Assembly: GCF_965363235.1 (NCBI RefSeq)
Contig: NC_134848.1
Location: forward strand, 60,040,181 to 60,104,180
DNA from: Mytilus galloprovincialis
Lineage: Eukaryota > Mollusca > Bivalvia > Mytilida > Mytilidae
DNA length: 64,000 nt
Direction: 5' to 3'
Of the stretch, positions 25,601 to 40,600 are shown piece by piece. Numbering within the stretch: position 1 is the stretch's first letter; each line of letters begins with the position of its first letter. The translations under genes were made by a program, and so were the position numbers. Under the pieces are notes generated by a model. The model was not told the origin of the DNA. It was given only the letters and a program-made list of their open reading frames with translations, and ran no database searches.

Positions 25601-28600
25601 GAAAGCCAGCAAAAGAAAAACATAATCGATAGTGAAAACCTACCGGAGACTGCTTAAATGACGGTGTGACAGGTCACCCCTGGCGACTTTGAACCTCTGT
25701 GATGTCCAGCCGGGCCCGGATCCTAGAAAATGTTTAAGTGGGGAATAGCCTGGGTCAATACCTTTGAAATGAGCTAGGTCCGGGTCAAAACTTTGCCTTA
25801 GGGATATGCCGAAAAGTACCGAATGTGTGGTTGGTATAGAAAATACGTAAATGGGCGACTTTAAACCTCTGTGGTGGCCAGACGAGCCCGGATCCCAGAA
25901 AAATATTTACGTGGCGAATAGCCTCGGTCAAAATCATTAAAATGAGCTAGGTCCGGTTCGGAACTTTGCCGTAGAGATATGCCTAGGAGTACCGAATGTG
26001 TGGTTAATATGGAAAATTCGTTATAAGGGCAACTTTGAACCTCTGTGGTGGCTAGACAGGCCCGGATCCCAGAGAAAATATTTAAGTGGGGAATAGCGTG
26101 GGTCAATACCATTGAAATGAGCTAGGTCCGGTTCGGAACTTTGCCGTAGAGATATGCCGAAAAGTACCGAATGTGTGGTTGGTATGGAAAATACATCAAT
26201 GGGCAACTTTGAACCTTTGTGGTGGCTAGACGGGCCCGGATCCCAGAAAAATATTTAAGTGGGGAGTAGCCTGGGTCAATACCTTTAAAATGAGCTATGG
26301 TAGTGCGCGTAGAATTAGTCAAAAAGTATTTTAAAAAATATTTTTCATTGTTCTGTTCCAGCATTCAAAGATACCTGATTTTTCTTCATTCTCGGTACAG
26401 CTCAATGTTGTGTTTTTGAAGAAATTCCCCTTTGCTGCAAGATTCAGCACCTTTATCTTTATATAACGTTGGAACAACTGATGATGATGTGATGAACGTT
26501 TGAAAGGCATTTTTGACCGTGATACATTTCTTGTTATGAGGTGTCGAAAGTTGCCCCTAAAGGACTGTCCTTACCAACTTAACATAAAGTACTCCTCGGC
26601 ATATCACTACGACAAAGTTCCTAACAAGACCCAACCCATTATAAAGGTATTGACCCAGGCTATTACCTTCTTAAATATTTTTCTGGAATCCGGGTCCGTT
26701 TGTCCACCACAGAGGTTTACAGTTGCCCATATTAAGCGTATTTTGCATACTTAAAAAAATATTCGGTACTTCTCGGCATATCTCTACGGCAAAGTTCCGA
26801 ACCATACCTAGCTCACTTCAATGATTTTGACCGAGGCTATTCGCTACTTAAATATTTTTCTGGGATCTGGGCCCGTCTAGCCACCACAGAGGTTCAAAGT
26901 TGCCCTTATAGCGAATTTTCCATATTAACCACACATTCGGTACTCCTCGGCATATCTTTACGGCAAAGTTCCGGACCGAACCCGAAGTTCAACTAGAACG
27001 ACTATGTCAGCATGAAATGGAATTAATTCATCTATAAGGGGGGTATTAGGGGTCTTGATCTCGAACATTAAATCCTTAGAACCCGAATTTAAAGAAATTT
27101 AAATACCGACATCCCGAAATTCGAAATAAGAATTCCGGATCCCGAAATCCCGAGCTTAAAAACACCCGTTTCCGACGTCCCAAAAAAGGTCCCCCCCTCA
27201 TCCAAACTACAGAAAATGTTATTTTATCAATGCGCGGAATAAATATAAATCCTGAAGTAATATGACAATAAGAACATTTTGAAGTTATATTTTGTTTAAT
27301 GGATAGCATTAGATATTAGTCACTTACCAGCTTGAGTCTAGTTATTTTGAAAGATATTTTCTAAATGTCTATTGTCACAGACAATAGGATAAGCTTTAAA
27401 CAAGCTACCAAGAACTACACAATATGATCGCCTAGAAGACGGACAGTGGCCTCATAATATCCTTTATCATATGCAAATTTCACAAAACTTTCCTTGTAAC
27501 TAGAGCATTTCAATATATTTCTTTTCTACGCTCCAATCATTCAAATAGCGAGGTTTCGATATGTTGTCATAAAACTATCCTGCTGACAATTTTATGTTTT
27601 ATTTATGTTTGTACAACAGATTCTTTATATTGAATCACAATTAGTAAATTAAAAAAGTTCTTGCAATATATTACTTGTCAAACAATTTATTTTAGCACGC
27701 ATGTATTATATTGTTCTATGATACCGATAAACCTAGATTGGTATATTTTTTATATTTATGTTCAAGTTCAGTTTTCTAAATTATTTGTAGAAGAAGTTGC
27801 GTAATTTCGTTTGTTTGTTTGTGTTTTTAGCATGGAAGTGTATTACTGTCCTATATCGAAACAATTTAAACAAAAATAAAAGTAAAATCGTACTGGTTTT
27901 ACACTAGTCAATTTGGGGCCCTTTATAGCTTGCTGTTCAGTGTGAGCCAAGACGCTCCTTTGACCGACAGTGGTTTTTCTTTTACAAATTGACCCTTTGA
28001 TGGAAAGCTGTCTCATTTGCACTCACACCACATCTTCTTATATCTATTTAATCCAAAGAGATAACTCCATGAAAATGTACAAATAAAGCCTTACATATAT
28101 ACCTCATCTGTTTCTTTGGTTCGATAATTGTCATAGATACAAGTTAAGTTCGACGTTATCACACCTTTAAATTGCTATAAAGTTGTGCGATATTTTTCCC
28201 ACACTTGAGATGTTGTGTTTAGAATATATAGATAGACCTAAGGATAGGGATGTTGTACTACATATATATGTTCACTCTCTAATAATGTTACGGCGACTTC
28301 CTTCATTATCTACAAATCATTCATAGTCTTCCAACAATCTTTTTGTCGATCAAATACATTGATTTGAATTTTACGACAATCCTCCCTTATTGTTTTCTGC
28401 GTGTAAACTAATTTTCACACAGAGCGAATTGAGCAGTGAAGTTTACATTTTACTTTTCATGAGGGCTCGTATTGTTTATAGTAAAATAATGTCTGTTGTA
28501 AATACGATTAGCATTATTGGACAGCGAGCACTGGAGTTCGGTTCAATCCTTACAAAACTATTGTCTAACAATGTCATTTCAAAGCCTGATTCGTTGTGTT

Positions 28601-31600
28601 GTATTATTGTACGATCTTATAGTATTGTATAGGAGAAATACAATTATGTTCTTAACATTCTTATCGAAGGCGATCGTCTCAACATATTCGACATGACTCG
28701 AGTAGGTACTCGGATTTGTTTCTTTGTCTATCGTTTTTGTTTTGTTTTTAACATTGCTGATACAATTATATAAATCCATTCTATTCTGTTGTGTTGTAAC
28801 GTTATTTAATATTTTCTGATAATTAATAACTAAAGATAAAAAAAAAGTCATACCAAAAGGGGTATTAAAAACTATAATGCGAAGATGAATAACCACTCGC
28901 CACGACAAGAACATAGAACAAAAACAATTTTGAAAACAATTTTCTTTCGAAACTTTATTTCATGTTCCCCTAATTAACCAAATATCATTTTCATTTTTTA
29001 CACGTCATTACTTCCGCAAAGCAGTGTTCAGAAGTAATCGTAGAAAATGCAAGTAAGGCAGCAACCATTTGATTTTCTGGGGGGGGGGGGGGGGGGTATG
29101 GTTTTTTTTGGAAAAAAAAGTTTGTTTCCAGTTTTTGGAGAAAAAAATAATTTGTTTTTGATTCTGAGAAAAAAAAATTGTTTGTTTCACCCTCGGCTGC
29201 CACTATATGTAATGCTAAAATTGAAAGAAAAAAATTGTTTTCGACTTGTCGCGAAAAAAATTTGTCCAGAAAAAAAAACCATAGCCCCCCCCCCCCCCCC
29301 CCCCCCCCCCAGAAAATCAAATGGTTGCTGCCTAATGTTAACAATTTGATTGGTTCATACTAAGAAACAATATTATATATATTTGTTCTTTAACTTTTGT
29401 CAAATTAATCTTTAGAAGAATAATGAGAAGCAAATAAATATGATTGCCAATGCGACATTGTTGGTCATTGTATGGCCTTCAACAATGACAAAACCCATAC
29501 CGCACTGTCGTAACAGCGACATAACACAGCTGTTTGCTGTCACCAGGATTCGAACCTGAAATGTCGTGGACCGGTATTTTTTTTATACGTGAACATGCAT
29601 GTACAATTGTTTCCAAGGAAAACGGTGTATGAAAAAGCAATTGCTAGACCTTATGTTGAAATACGTTTTACATTGTAAATAAGTAATAAAACACAAAAAG
29701 AGAAATGAGCAATAATTATATGTAATTTGGATTCATTCAGCACTTCATTCAGACTATAAACATTCGATAAAAAATTCGGAATATTGTATTTTCCGTTATT
29801 GTTAGGTTAATTTTTATGATATGTATTTCCGGGTGTATTGCAATTAATGAAATATTATAAACAGAATAATTTCATTACAGTTATAAAACGTCACTGGGAC
29901 GCTGAAATTACATCCTACTTCACGTGAACTTATTGTAAACGTGCCAGTAGCATAAATGGAAACATTATGTGATGTAACTGTGTGTACATTATTATACATG
30001 TCCAGAGACATCTCTGATATGTCCTGCTATTTAGAACACAAAATATGCATTTTAAAGTGGCCTGTCTGGTTATATAACATTATAGACATTTTCTATGTCA
30101 TTTAACAGTACAGCACAATGATATTAGTTACAGTGAGAGATTCTTGTGCAACATCACATGCAGAATCATGTACATTACATGTCCATCGCATGATATCCAC
30201 CTAGGCCATTTGTCAATGAAATGCGCTGTAGCTTATTCATACTGTACCATCGACGACAACCCTGACATCGACGTACATTACATGTCCATCACATGATATC
30301 CACCTAAGCCATTAGTCAATGAAATGTGCTTTAGCTTATTCATACGGTACCATCGACGACAACCCTGACGCGTAAAACACATTGCTGAAACAAATAGCCA
30401 GTACATAGCTTGGATATAAGCACGCAAACAGTTTCAACAGTTTCATTCGATATTCTTGCTCATCAAGTCATTGACTGTGGTTAAAAACTCTCATAAAATA
30501 ATGAGGTATGGTATGATTGGCAATGAGTCAACAAACGAACACGGCCCAAATAACATGGATAAAGCAAATATATGCCTAGGAACGGCGCCGTCCTGACAAC
30601 AACGAGCAAAACTGTACATGGTATTTAGGAAACGATGATAGTCCGTCGGAAGGGGGCGATAAATGGCTGACCCGTGTTAAGAGAGAGCACGTAAAAGATA
30701 CCCTTGTAGATTTCGAAAAAGAGTAGGCTAATGCCGCTACAAGGCAGCACTCGCACCCGCAAGTGGAAAAGGATTAATATAAGTTGCAAAACTTGTTTCC
30801 CAATCCACTATAAATAAATATGTTTAAACTAAAACTGTACATCAACCATAAATGTCCTCGTTACTTTTCCTTTTCCTTTTGTGTTTTGTTTTTGTTCATC
30901 AAATAGTCTTTTTTACAAACGTACATGTAGGGGCGGATATAGCTAATTATAAAAGTGGGTTCTAACCATAAGTCTCCATTCAAAAGTGGTGATAGTCAAT
31001 TTAAAGAAAGGGGTCCAACTCCTGGAACCCTCTACCCCTTGGATCCGCCATAGATATACAATGTATGTTACTTCTGATTTTGAAAATACTATCCGTTACC
31101 TTTGCAACATGGCACTGTTTAATATACATCTCGTTACTACACATTACCGAACGCTTTCCAGCTCCCTTAAAGCTTTTATGAGTACAAAATATCAGGTTTT
31201 GAAAGTTCAAAAATATAGTGATTCCAATAAAACAAAACTGGATCATATGTGAATTCATGGATTAATTATTCTAAAAATTTACCATAAGCAATTTGTACCT
31301 TAAGAGACAATACCTGCCTAAAGGGTAGATCATTTGTTCCAGGTAACCCATTAATTTCCAAATCGGGACATATTTCTGCGCCTTTAGCAAACATTATCCT
31401 CTGAAGAGACTGCAGTAATTTACGAGAGCGGTGTCTGGATGTCATCTAAATCAGCTAAATATCATTGATCCAACACTTTTTTCTCTCTTTTTCCTATCAA
31501 TCTGTCCAATTAATAAAAGACATTATTTTAGTTCTTTGTGACTAAATCGTTAATTTATCTTTCTAATTAAATTGTTGTTGAACGGATGTTTTCTAATCTA

Positions 31601-34600
31601 TCCAAATGTCTGCTATAAACTAGGACATACTATACTGACGGTATATATAATTCCCAGCTATAAAATTGTCACCATTATTACAAAGTAAGAAACAATTAAA
31701 AGGTAATACATGTACACAGCGGAAAACAAACATGTTCTCATAAAATATAGACTTTTAAATGATTGACTGGTGTTGCTTGCTAAATATCCAATGGTAGTTT
31801 AGTTTAACGGTAGATATAGGAAGATGTGGTGCGAGTGCCAATGAGTCAACTTTCCATCCAAGTAACAATTTATAAAAGTAAACCATTATAGGTTAAGGTA
31901 CGGCCTTCAACGCGCAGACTTGGCTCACACTGAGCAGCAAGCTATAAAGGGGCCCAAAAACTACTAGTGTAAAACCATTCAAACGGGAAAACCAACGGTC
32001 TAATCTATATAAAAACGAGAAACGAGAGACACTTTTTTAAAAATATTGCAAAACGGATAAGACTAGTGAGACGAACAAGAAGAAATTATAAGAAGCTAGA
32101 ATGGGAAACCAACAGCGACTTTATATATCTAATTTAAAGAGATCAAAATTACGGAAGTGATATTCAGAATTTATGAAAATATGCCTTGAAAACATTTCTG
32201 TAATTAATTTAAGAGATATGAATCTTAATGCATCAAAGAATGTAAACTATCCAAAGTTAATAACGTCTTTATTTTTTACTAAATCCTGCTCATGCGCACA
32301 AGGCCAATAATGTTGATTTCCATATGTGGCTTTTTCAAGACTATTTATTGTTTTTAAAAAAATTGTATTCTTTTAGACAAAATAAGGTATAACCATGATT
32401 TAATAAACATTGGAAGAAAACAACCTATATATAATATGTATGTATCAGTTTTAACGTCGAAAAATTTGACATATTTACCAGTAGATGTACCAAATGTATT
32501 TGTTTCTCTATTGGATTGCTGTCTTGAAACGTATGCTCCAGGATTCCTTTTATAAGCATAAATACCAATGCTTAATTTAAAAAAAAGTGCGCTTGCTTAA
32601 CGTTATTCATGTTTTTTGTACACATGTATATTGATCATAGAAATATGACATTACGAACTGTTACATTTTCGTGTTATTTAAGTTCCATATCAAAGCAAAA
32701 TGTCCGCATAAAATCATTGTTATGGTCAGTTATCCTATTAAACCACTGTCCCAGTATAGGAAAAAAGTGATATGAGCTTCTACAAACATTCGTTACGCGA
32801 GAGAGGGCAATAGGGTGTCCGTTAATTAACATGTTAACAATACCTTGATTTTTGCAAAACCAGTTAACAACACATGCAAAAAGTCATGGTCGTTATTTGG
32901 TGATGGGCGTTACTTGCTTTCTATAATATTTGTTTTTTTGTTTATTGTTTTAGTGTAAATCTTTCGATTTTCTCATCTAAATACTTTCACAATTTTACGG
33001 CGTCGGCGCCTTTTTTCGCTGAACATACGGTGTATGTTTTGCTCATAATTGATGGCCGTATGGTGACACAATGTTTACATGTACATTTTTGTACATAGTT
33101 GTTAGATCTTTAATAGTTGTCTCATTGGCAGTCATACCACATCTCCTTTTTTATATTAATGTTAGTAACCATTATTTCTACACAGAGCAGTGTGCGACAT
33201 ATAACAATTTGATTATTTGGAATATACAGATTTGTAATATATCATCATCAATGATATTAATTGTTATCTGTTTATTAATCTCCGAACTCTGTCATTCACA
33301 GTTTAATATACAAAAACATTGTCTGAGCATTAATTTAGCAATTTAAATTTGTCACGGACGGTAGATTCCTCCGCGGGACGGATGCATCACGTGTGTGTAT
33401 TCGTGTTAAGATAAATTTCCCTCATTCTTAGTTATAGAAATAGATTGACAATGAACATTGCACAAATGTCATTGTTAATATTTCATTGTTTTTGATAATC
33501 AAATTAATGAATGTTTGTGATTGTATTTTCTTAGTATCACGAACGTTATCGAATGGCCATGTTTAAGGGTCTAGATGGCGAACTTAATTTATATATTTCG
33601 GAGTTAAGTATGACGTCCGTTATCACTTCAAACTAGTCTTAGATGCATGATTTTTTTATTAGTTGTTAGTGACTTTGAACTAGCTGTCAAATAACTGCGA
33701 GTACTCTCAGATCTGTTCATTGTGTCATTTTGTGCCGGGATGTACAAGTACCCGGCCACGTCCACTTGTATTTTTGTCCATCTGATGAGTTAAGCCTTTT
33801 TCAACTGATTTTCATAGTTCTTTCTTATGTTGTACTGTTATACCACTGTCCCAGGTTAGGGGGAGGGTTGGGATCCCTCTAACATGTTTAACCCCGCCAC
33901 ACTATTTATGTATGTGCCTGTCCCAAGTCAGGAGCCTGTAATTCAGTGGTTGTCGTTTGCTTATGTTTTACATACTTTATTTCGTTCATTTGTTTATATA
34001 AATAAGGCCTTATTTTTCTCGTTTGAATTGTTTTACATTTTTTTTATACAAATAGGGCCGCTATTTTTCTCATTTGAATTGTTTTACATTTTCATATCGG
34101 GGCCTTTTATAGCTGACTATGCGGTATGGGCTTTGCTCGTTGTTGAAGGCCGTACGGTGACCTATAATTGTTAATGTTTGTGTCATTTTGGTCATTAGTG
34201 GATAGTTGTCTCATTTGCAATCATACCACATCTTCTTTTTTATAGTATACCTTTTTGTTTAGGAGCCAGCTGACGCACGCCTCCTTGTGCGTGATTTTCT
34301 CGCTGCTGCATTGAATACCCATGTGTGGCCTTCGGCTGTTGTCTGCTCTTTTGTTGGGTTGTTGTCAGGCTCTTTGACATATTCTCTATTCTAAATTTGT
34401 AATAATTTAATGATAACAAAAATGTGCGTCGCATATCAATTTAGTGTTTTTTTAACGTTCTTGTGTATTCGTTAGATATTAGAAAACCTATGTAGCATAG
34501 TACTTAATTGCAAGATAATACAATCAGATAACAATGCTAGAAAATATAGACTTGGCAATCATACCACATCTTCTTTTTTATATTGCATGATTTGTAAAAA

Positions 34601-37600
34601 GGAACAATAGCTAGCTTCGTCAATGATAGTATGTTAGCAGGTCATACTTGTTCATGCTCGGGAACATTAGCAGGTCATACTTGTTCATGCTCGGGAACAT
34701 TACACAATGTCATATCAAACAACTCGCACAGAGAAAAAAATCCTTTTTATTGCTCATTAAAATACGGTTGTGAAAGAACATTGATCTTCATCATTTTAAG
34801 GGATACATTTGATTCAATGAAACAGTTGCACCCAATTCCGATTATCGATCAATACAAAGAAGTGTTTCTTTGACCGTACGACGAGTCTAAGAAATTACAG
34901 TCGTAAATAAGTTTCTTAAAGATCACCAAAGATCTTCACAAAACTTAAAATAGGGGGATGTAAAAAAAAAAAGACGGCTCTTCTTTTATGTTTTCTCTTT
35001 TGTTCTCTATATTCCCATAATTCTCTTCTCAGTCTATTTAAGTTCCGAATAATTCTCTTTTCTATAATGATGTATTTATAAATTATTCTGAATTCTTTAA
35101 TTTTAACCAACAAACTCTAAAAGTTGTATAGTTTATTACTTGTCGTGCAGCGATTATCTGTAAGCGCATATAAAGATAAGAAGATGTGGTATGATTGCCA
35201 ATGACACAACCCGGCCTCCACAAGATAAGTTTATTTGTAATGAGATCCTCATCACTTTATTTTGTCACACGATTGCAATCTTAAATTAATTTTATTTTAC
35301 CTTATCGCATTTCATAAACATACAAGCATTTTTTTCTTATTTATAGTTGAGTTTCTATATTAAGATTTGGTTCCCCAATAAAGAAACTAGCTTGACAGTT
35401 GCTCGGGACTGATTTACGCCACGATATGACATATTAAGTTGAAAGGGAGTGTGGTAACAGAACACTGATATAATTATTTGATAAAATTGACATTAAGATT
35501 TTTTTACTCAGAGGTATTGACAAATCGACACTGCTATAGCACTAAAAGAAAAAAATTGAAGTATCATACTGGTATAAATAAATAATTAATTAGATCAAAA
35601 TAAACCTTTACCGACATATTCTTTTAAAGAAATTTGAAATATTTGTTTAAACCAGAACATAGGTATATAATCTCCAATTCATTATGCATAGTATATTTCA
35701 GATTCTTCGACTAGTAAACGGTTTAAATAAATAATTAATTAGATCAAAATAAACAAATGATAAAAAGAAATTTGAAATATATGTTTAAACCAGAACATAG
35801 GTATATAATCTCCAATTCATTATGCATAGTATATTTCAGATTCTTCGACTAGTAAACGCATTATTTTCTTGTTTTGTCCACCATTCAAAATCTTTTTTTT
35901 TTATGCCGGCTTTTGTTGGTTTCGTCATGTACATTGTATTGCTCCGGCTTGAAGTTTATATGATATCAATTTTCAAACGTTCATGTAAATATAAAAAAGG
36001 AGATGTGGTGTGATTGCCATTGAAACAACTCTTCACAAGAGACTAAAAGAAACACAGAAATTAACAATTATTGGTCACTGTACGGCCTTCAAAAATGAGA
36101 ATAGTCCATACCGTTTAGTCAGCTATAAATGATCCCGAAATGACAAATGGAAAACAATTGAAACAAAAAAAAACATGACCTTTTGCAACGTTCGATATTC
36201 ACACAGCGACATGTTCGTTTGTCAGGTAAACGAACTAAAGAGTTAAGATTTGATTTTTATTTTTATTTGCCAGTGGCAAATATTACTTGTATATCAGGAC
36301 GAGAGCATCTAAATTATGAACCATGCAATATACTAGTCCAACACGGTAAGCCTGGGTTTTTAACAATATTATATTTATTACCACCCGTAAACTAGACAGT
36401 TTGAAAATGAATTTAAAAAAGCCAAATTTCTGGATAGACAACAAATAATGAGAAATAAACAACTCTAAGCATTATGTTACAACTTGTTTTGAGATAACCA
36501 GAGTAAAAATTAAATTGTATTAGTATTCGGCATTAAAATGAGAATAAGTGCACTGAAGATAAAAAAGAAAGAAAGATTACTTAAGGTTGTGCATTGTGCC
36601 TACATATACTTAACTATCCCGACCGCCATTTTTCTGTGTCTTCATTGTGTAGTTTATTTCAATCATAAGATTGCTGGGTGGATGGATAATTTTTAATTTT
36701 AATGTCCAGTGGCAAATATTACTTGCAAAATAAACCCATGCTATTTTATTATGCTTGTCATTCAAATAACTGTTAGTGGAGAAAATACATTGTAAGTGCT
36801 CTAATAACTAAATAAATAGACATTTTACATAAGGCCTTGTTTTGGGATAGGTAGAGTATAAATCCAATCGTATTAGTACTCGGCAATCAAGAGAGAATAA
36901 GTGCACTAATGACAAAAAATAGAAAGATTACCTATAAGGCCTTGTTTTGGGATAGGTGGAATATAATTCCAGTTATATTAGTACTTGACTTTTAAGAGAG
37001 TATAAGCGCAATAATGACCCCAAAAAAATAATAGAAAGATTGCCTAAGGTCGTGCATTGTGCCAACAGATACATGATTATTCCAAACGCCAATCTTTCTG
37101 TATCTCCATTGTAGTTAATATCAATTATAAGATTGGTGGGCGGATAGATGATTTTTATATTTTACGTCCAGTGGCAAATATTACTAGCAATATAAATTTT
37201 ATTGCAATTTAATTATAACTCGGCATTCAAATATCTGTTGGTGGAGAATATAAGTGCACTAATGACAAAAAAGAAAGAAAGATTATTTAAGGTTGTGCAT
37301 TGTGCCTACAGATATTTGATTATTTAAAGCGCCATTCTTTCGGTGGCTTTATTGTAGTTTATTTCAGTCGTCTATTTATTGACTGTCACGTTTTGTCTTC
37401 TTTATTTGCTTCGATAGAAGTACAAGTCATGATAAATTAGTAACCTTTGTACCGGATAATTTACAAATAGTTTCAATTAGTAAGGAATAAAAGACAAGTC
37501 TCACGTTCTCCGTAATTATGTTGAATTCTGTTAATTCAGAAATTAGTGCGTGCATATTGCAACTTTTACAAGATGGACAAAAATGCGAGTTTAATAACGG

Positions 37601-40600
37601 TGATTTCGATAAAAATGTGCAAACCGATATATTTTTCAGTTATCAGAATGCGAGTTCTTGCTATTGCGATACTCACCCAGTCATAATATTAGCCTTAATA
37701 AAAACTTCGCAATTATTTCTGAATTTACAGTAGCAAACAGCTTTTTTCTCTTCAAAATGCTATGATATGACAACGCTCTCTTCTACCTTTTAAAGTTTGC
37801 GCATTGAAATGGTATTGTAAGCCAAGTTAATAAAGCACCGATTGAATAATATGATAAGTAATGATTATTTTTTTTGCAATGCTTAACAGAGAAATTCAAG
37901 CTATATCAAAATCTAGTAACTTTTTGATTTACATCCTGGCACCAAGTGTATAAGTGTTGTATTAAATCCTTTTTATCCGAGTTATCTTTTGTCGTTCTCT
38001 TATTTTGAATAGTACATGTATCACATTTTGTCATCCTGATGCCCATTCAAGCTTGCTATATACATTTTGTAGTATGAGACAGGCTTATTGTTTAATATCG
38101 GCAGCACGGCGACCTATGTTGTTTACCTTTTGATCTTTGGATAGATATGATCGTTTCACTGGCAATCAAACGACATCTTCTTATTTTTAGATTTACTGGT
38201 TAAAATTCATGTGTATGTAAATAACTTCGAACTTCTTAAATCTGTTGAAGTTAATAAAATTCCTAATAATTTCCTGTACGTTAGAGATAGTGAAGTGGCG
38301 TGTAAAAAGCTTACATGTATACACAATGCATTGCTGGAGGAGAAAGTCTGAAGTTAGAGACAACAAATTCAATTAGAGCTCAAAGTTCTGAACATTCATT
38401 TTAGCAATCATTTTGTGTGTCCAAGATTTGGCTGTAAGCGAATTGACCAAACACGGATCAGCTGTACACTACAGGCAAAGTGTGGACACAGAGTATTTTT
38501 CCAATTAGACCGTAATCGTACATATACATGTACTTAAAAGCTTTTTACGTGCACCTAACATTCAAACAACTAAATAATATGTTAGAAAATGATGGCACGT
38601 AATATCATATACTTGGGAGATTTCCTTTACATTTTGATATCACCAAATCTATGATCAGATACTGGCACCGGCTTGAAAATTTGGGTTCATCTTTTCCCTT
38701 ACTAAAAGATGCATATTTAGAGTCAAAGCTACACGTATTATTTGAATCAAAAATTCCCTCGTGGTATGTATCTTTAAACTATTTGCACAAAAAAAAACAT
38801 TAATGGGGTTCACAGTCTAGCCTTTGCAATCAACTTTAGATTCAAAATTTTAATTAAAAAGTTTTTGAATCAGCACTATGAAATACAGTGGAGAAACCAA
38901 ATGCACAATTGTGCTGATGGGAAGCTTTGTAGCTGTAGCACTTTTAAGACTCATTTTGGTTTATAAAGATATCTTACTTTATTACAATCACCTGAGCAGA
39001 GGAGAAATTTCACTCGATTGCGTATTTCTTCTCACAGACTAAGAATTGAACAAGGTCGCTATCAGGGTACTCTCCCACAAGACAGAATATGAGAAATTGT
39101 TTGAATTCCACTATTAACTCACTATGCCCTAACTTTATGCATTCGATTCCTACCAAAAACTGATATGGCTTCTTAATGTAGAGAATCTTGATATCTTTAT
39201 ATCTGTCTGTGAGTCAGTTGATGAAGACAAAATTAACTAGAAATATAAATATTTGAATCAGGCTTTCTGCACTAGGCACTAGGTTGGCGTGGAGGGGTAC
39301 AGGACACATCGTATAAGTTCTATTACCTTTCTGTTTTTTTTTTTTTTTTTTATTATTGATTTTTGATTGATATTTTTAATTAAAGTGGTAATATTTTATC
39401 TTTTTCGTAATATGTGCACTTTGGCATGTCAATTAGCATTGTCCCTTGGTGCCTCTTGCAGTTGTGTCACTTTAAATAGTACTGACTCCTCTGCACGAGG
39501 CACGAGGATGACATACAAGTTATGTGCAACTTCTTACAATATCTTACCATATCATGAATGTCCCGATACACCTTTTAATATGCACCCACCATGCCATATA
39601 GCATGGTCCCTTGGTGCCTCCTGCAGTTCAGCTAGATGTATTTAGCCTACTCACAGTATTCTTTTTTGTTACTTTCTAGAGGTGTGCCTGAGACGAAGGT
39701 TTTATATATACTCCTATATATATACTAATATATGAAAACTGTTGTTTCTTATTTGTGTTTGTAACTATGTATACTGAAGGACGCCTCCGGGTGCGGGAAT
39801 TTCTCGCTGCATTGAAGACCTGTTGGTGACCTTCTGCTGTTGTCTTCTCTATGGTCGGGTTGTTGTCTCTTTGACACATTCCCCATTTCAATTCTCAATT
39901 TTATGTATTGTTTATTATATTTGTAAAAGAATAATATTATAGTGATATTATATTATGCTCCTTGTGAGCCCATTTTATGGAAATAAAGCATCTTCTTCAT
40001 CTTCTTCTATACTGAAGTGGTGCAAAAATGTACAGTAGTTGTCGTTTGTTTATGTAATTTATACGTGTTTCTCGTTTCTCGTTTTTTTTATATAGACTAG
40101 ACCGTTAGTTTTCCCGTTTGAATTGCTTTACACTAGTAATTCTGTGGCCCTCTATAGGATAGCTTTTTGTTCGGTGTGAGCCAAGGCTCCATGTTGAAGG
40201 CCGTACATTAACCTATAATGGTTTACTTTTTTAAAATTGTTATTTGGATGGAGAGTTGTCTCATTGGCACTCACACCACATCTTCCTAAATCTATTGGAG
40301 GATCAGAGAAGATTTTTTCGGGAGACTACACCTGCAAAGAAAGACCTTTAATTCTTAGTGAATTGTATATGCCAGGTCATTGTGGTTCCAATGTTTTTAA
40401 TTCTGTAGTGACTATTTTGGTGTTCCGATACAATTAAACCGTCACTGTGGTTGTTCTGGATTTTACCCGTTGTCTTTTGCTTAATTTGTGATATAGAACA
40501 CTTGATGTATTATACTTTAGGCAAAACATAAAATGACAAAATATAACTATTTTGATTTTGATTTCAATAATATTTTGTATTCAAATGAAAGTTCATTTTG

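Noticed and set aside
23634..26754. A series of 61-90 codon frames on both strands
   Set aside because: All are translations of the 178-bp subrepeats and recur identically with the repeat; no start context or conserved domain.
28990..29363. Overlapping frames with proline, glycine and phenylalanine runs
   Set aside because: They are produced by the homopolymer arms of the MITE at 29055.
29535..29570. tRNA-like 'gattcgaacc' box
   Set aside because: A T-arm-like word is present, but no acceptor stem, anticodon arm or D-arm could be placed.
36183..36395. A 70-codon frame with an apparent exon (acceptor ttgccag, donor gtaagc)
   Set aside because: The sequence between those sites is a dispersed repeat found elsewhere in the window, so the splice-like borders are probably chance.
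40237..40437. A 66-codon frame just upstream of HDC exon 2 as an alternative first exon
   Set aside because: It runs through the tail of a dispersed repeat. The exon at 19594 supplies the HDC-like N-terminus and correct phase.
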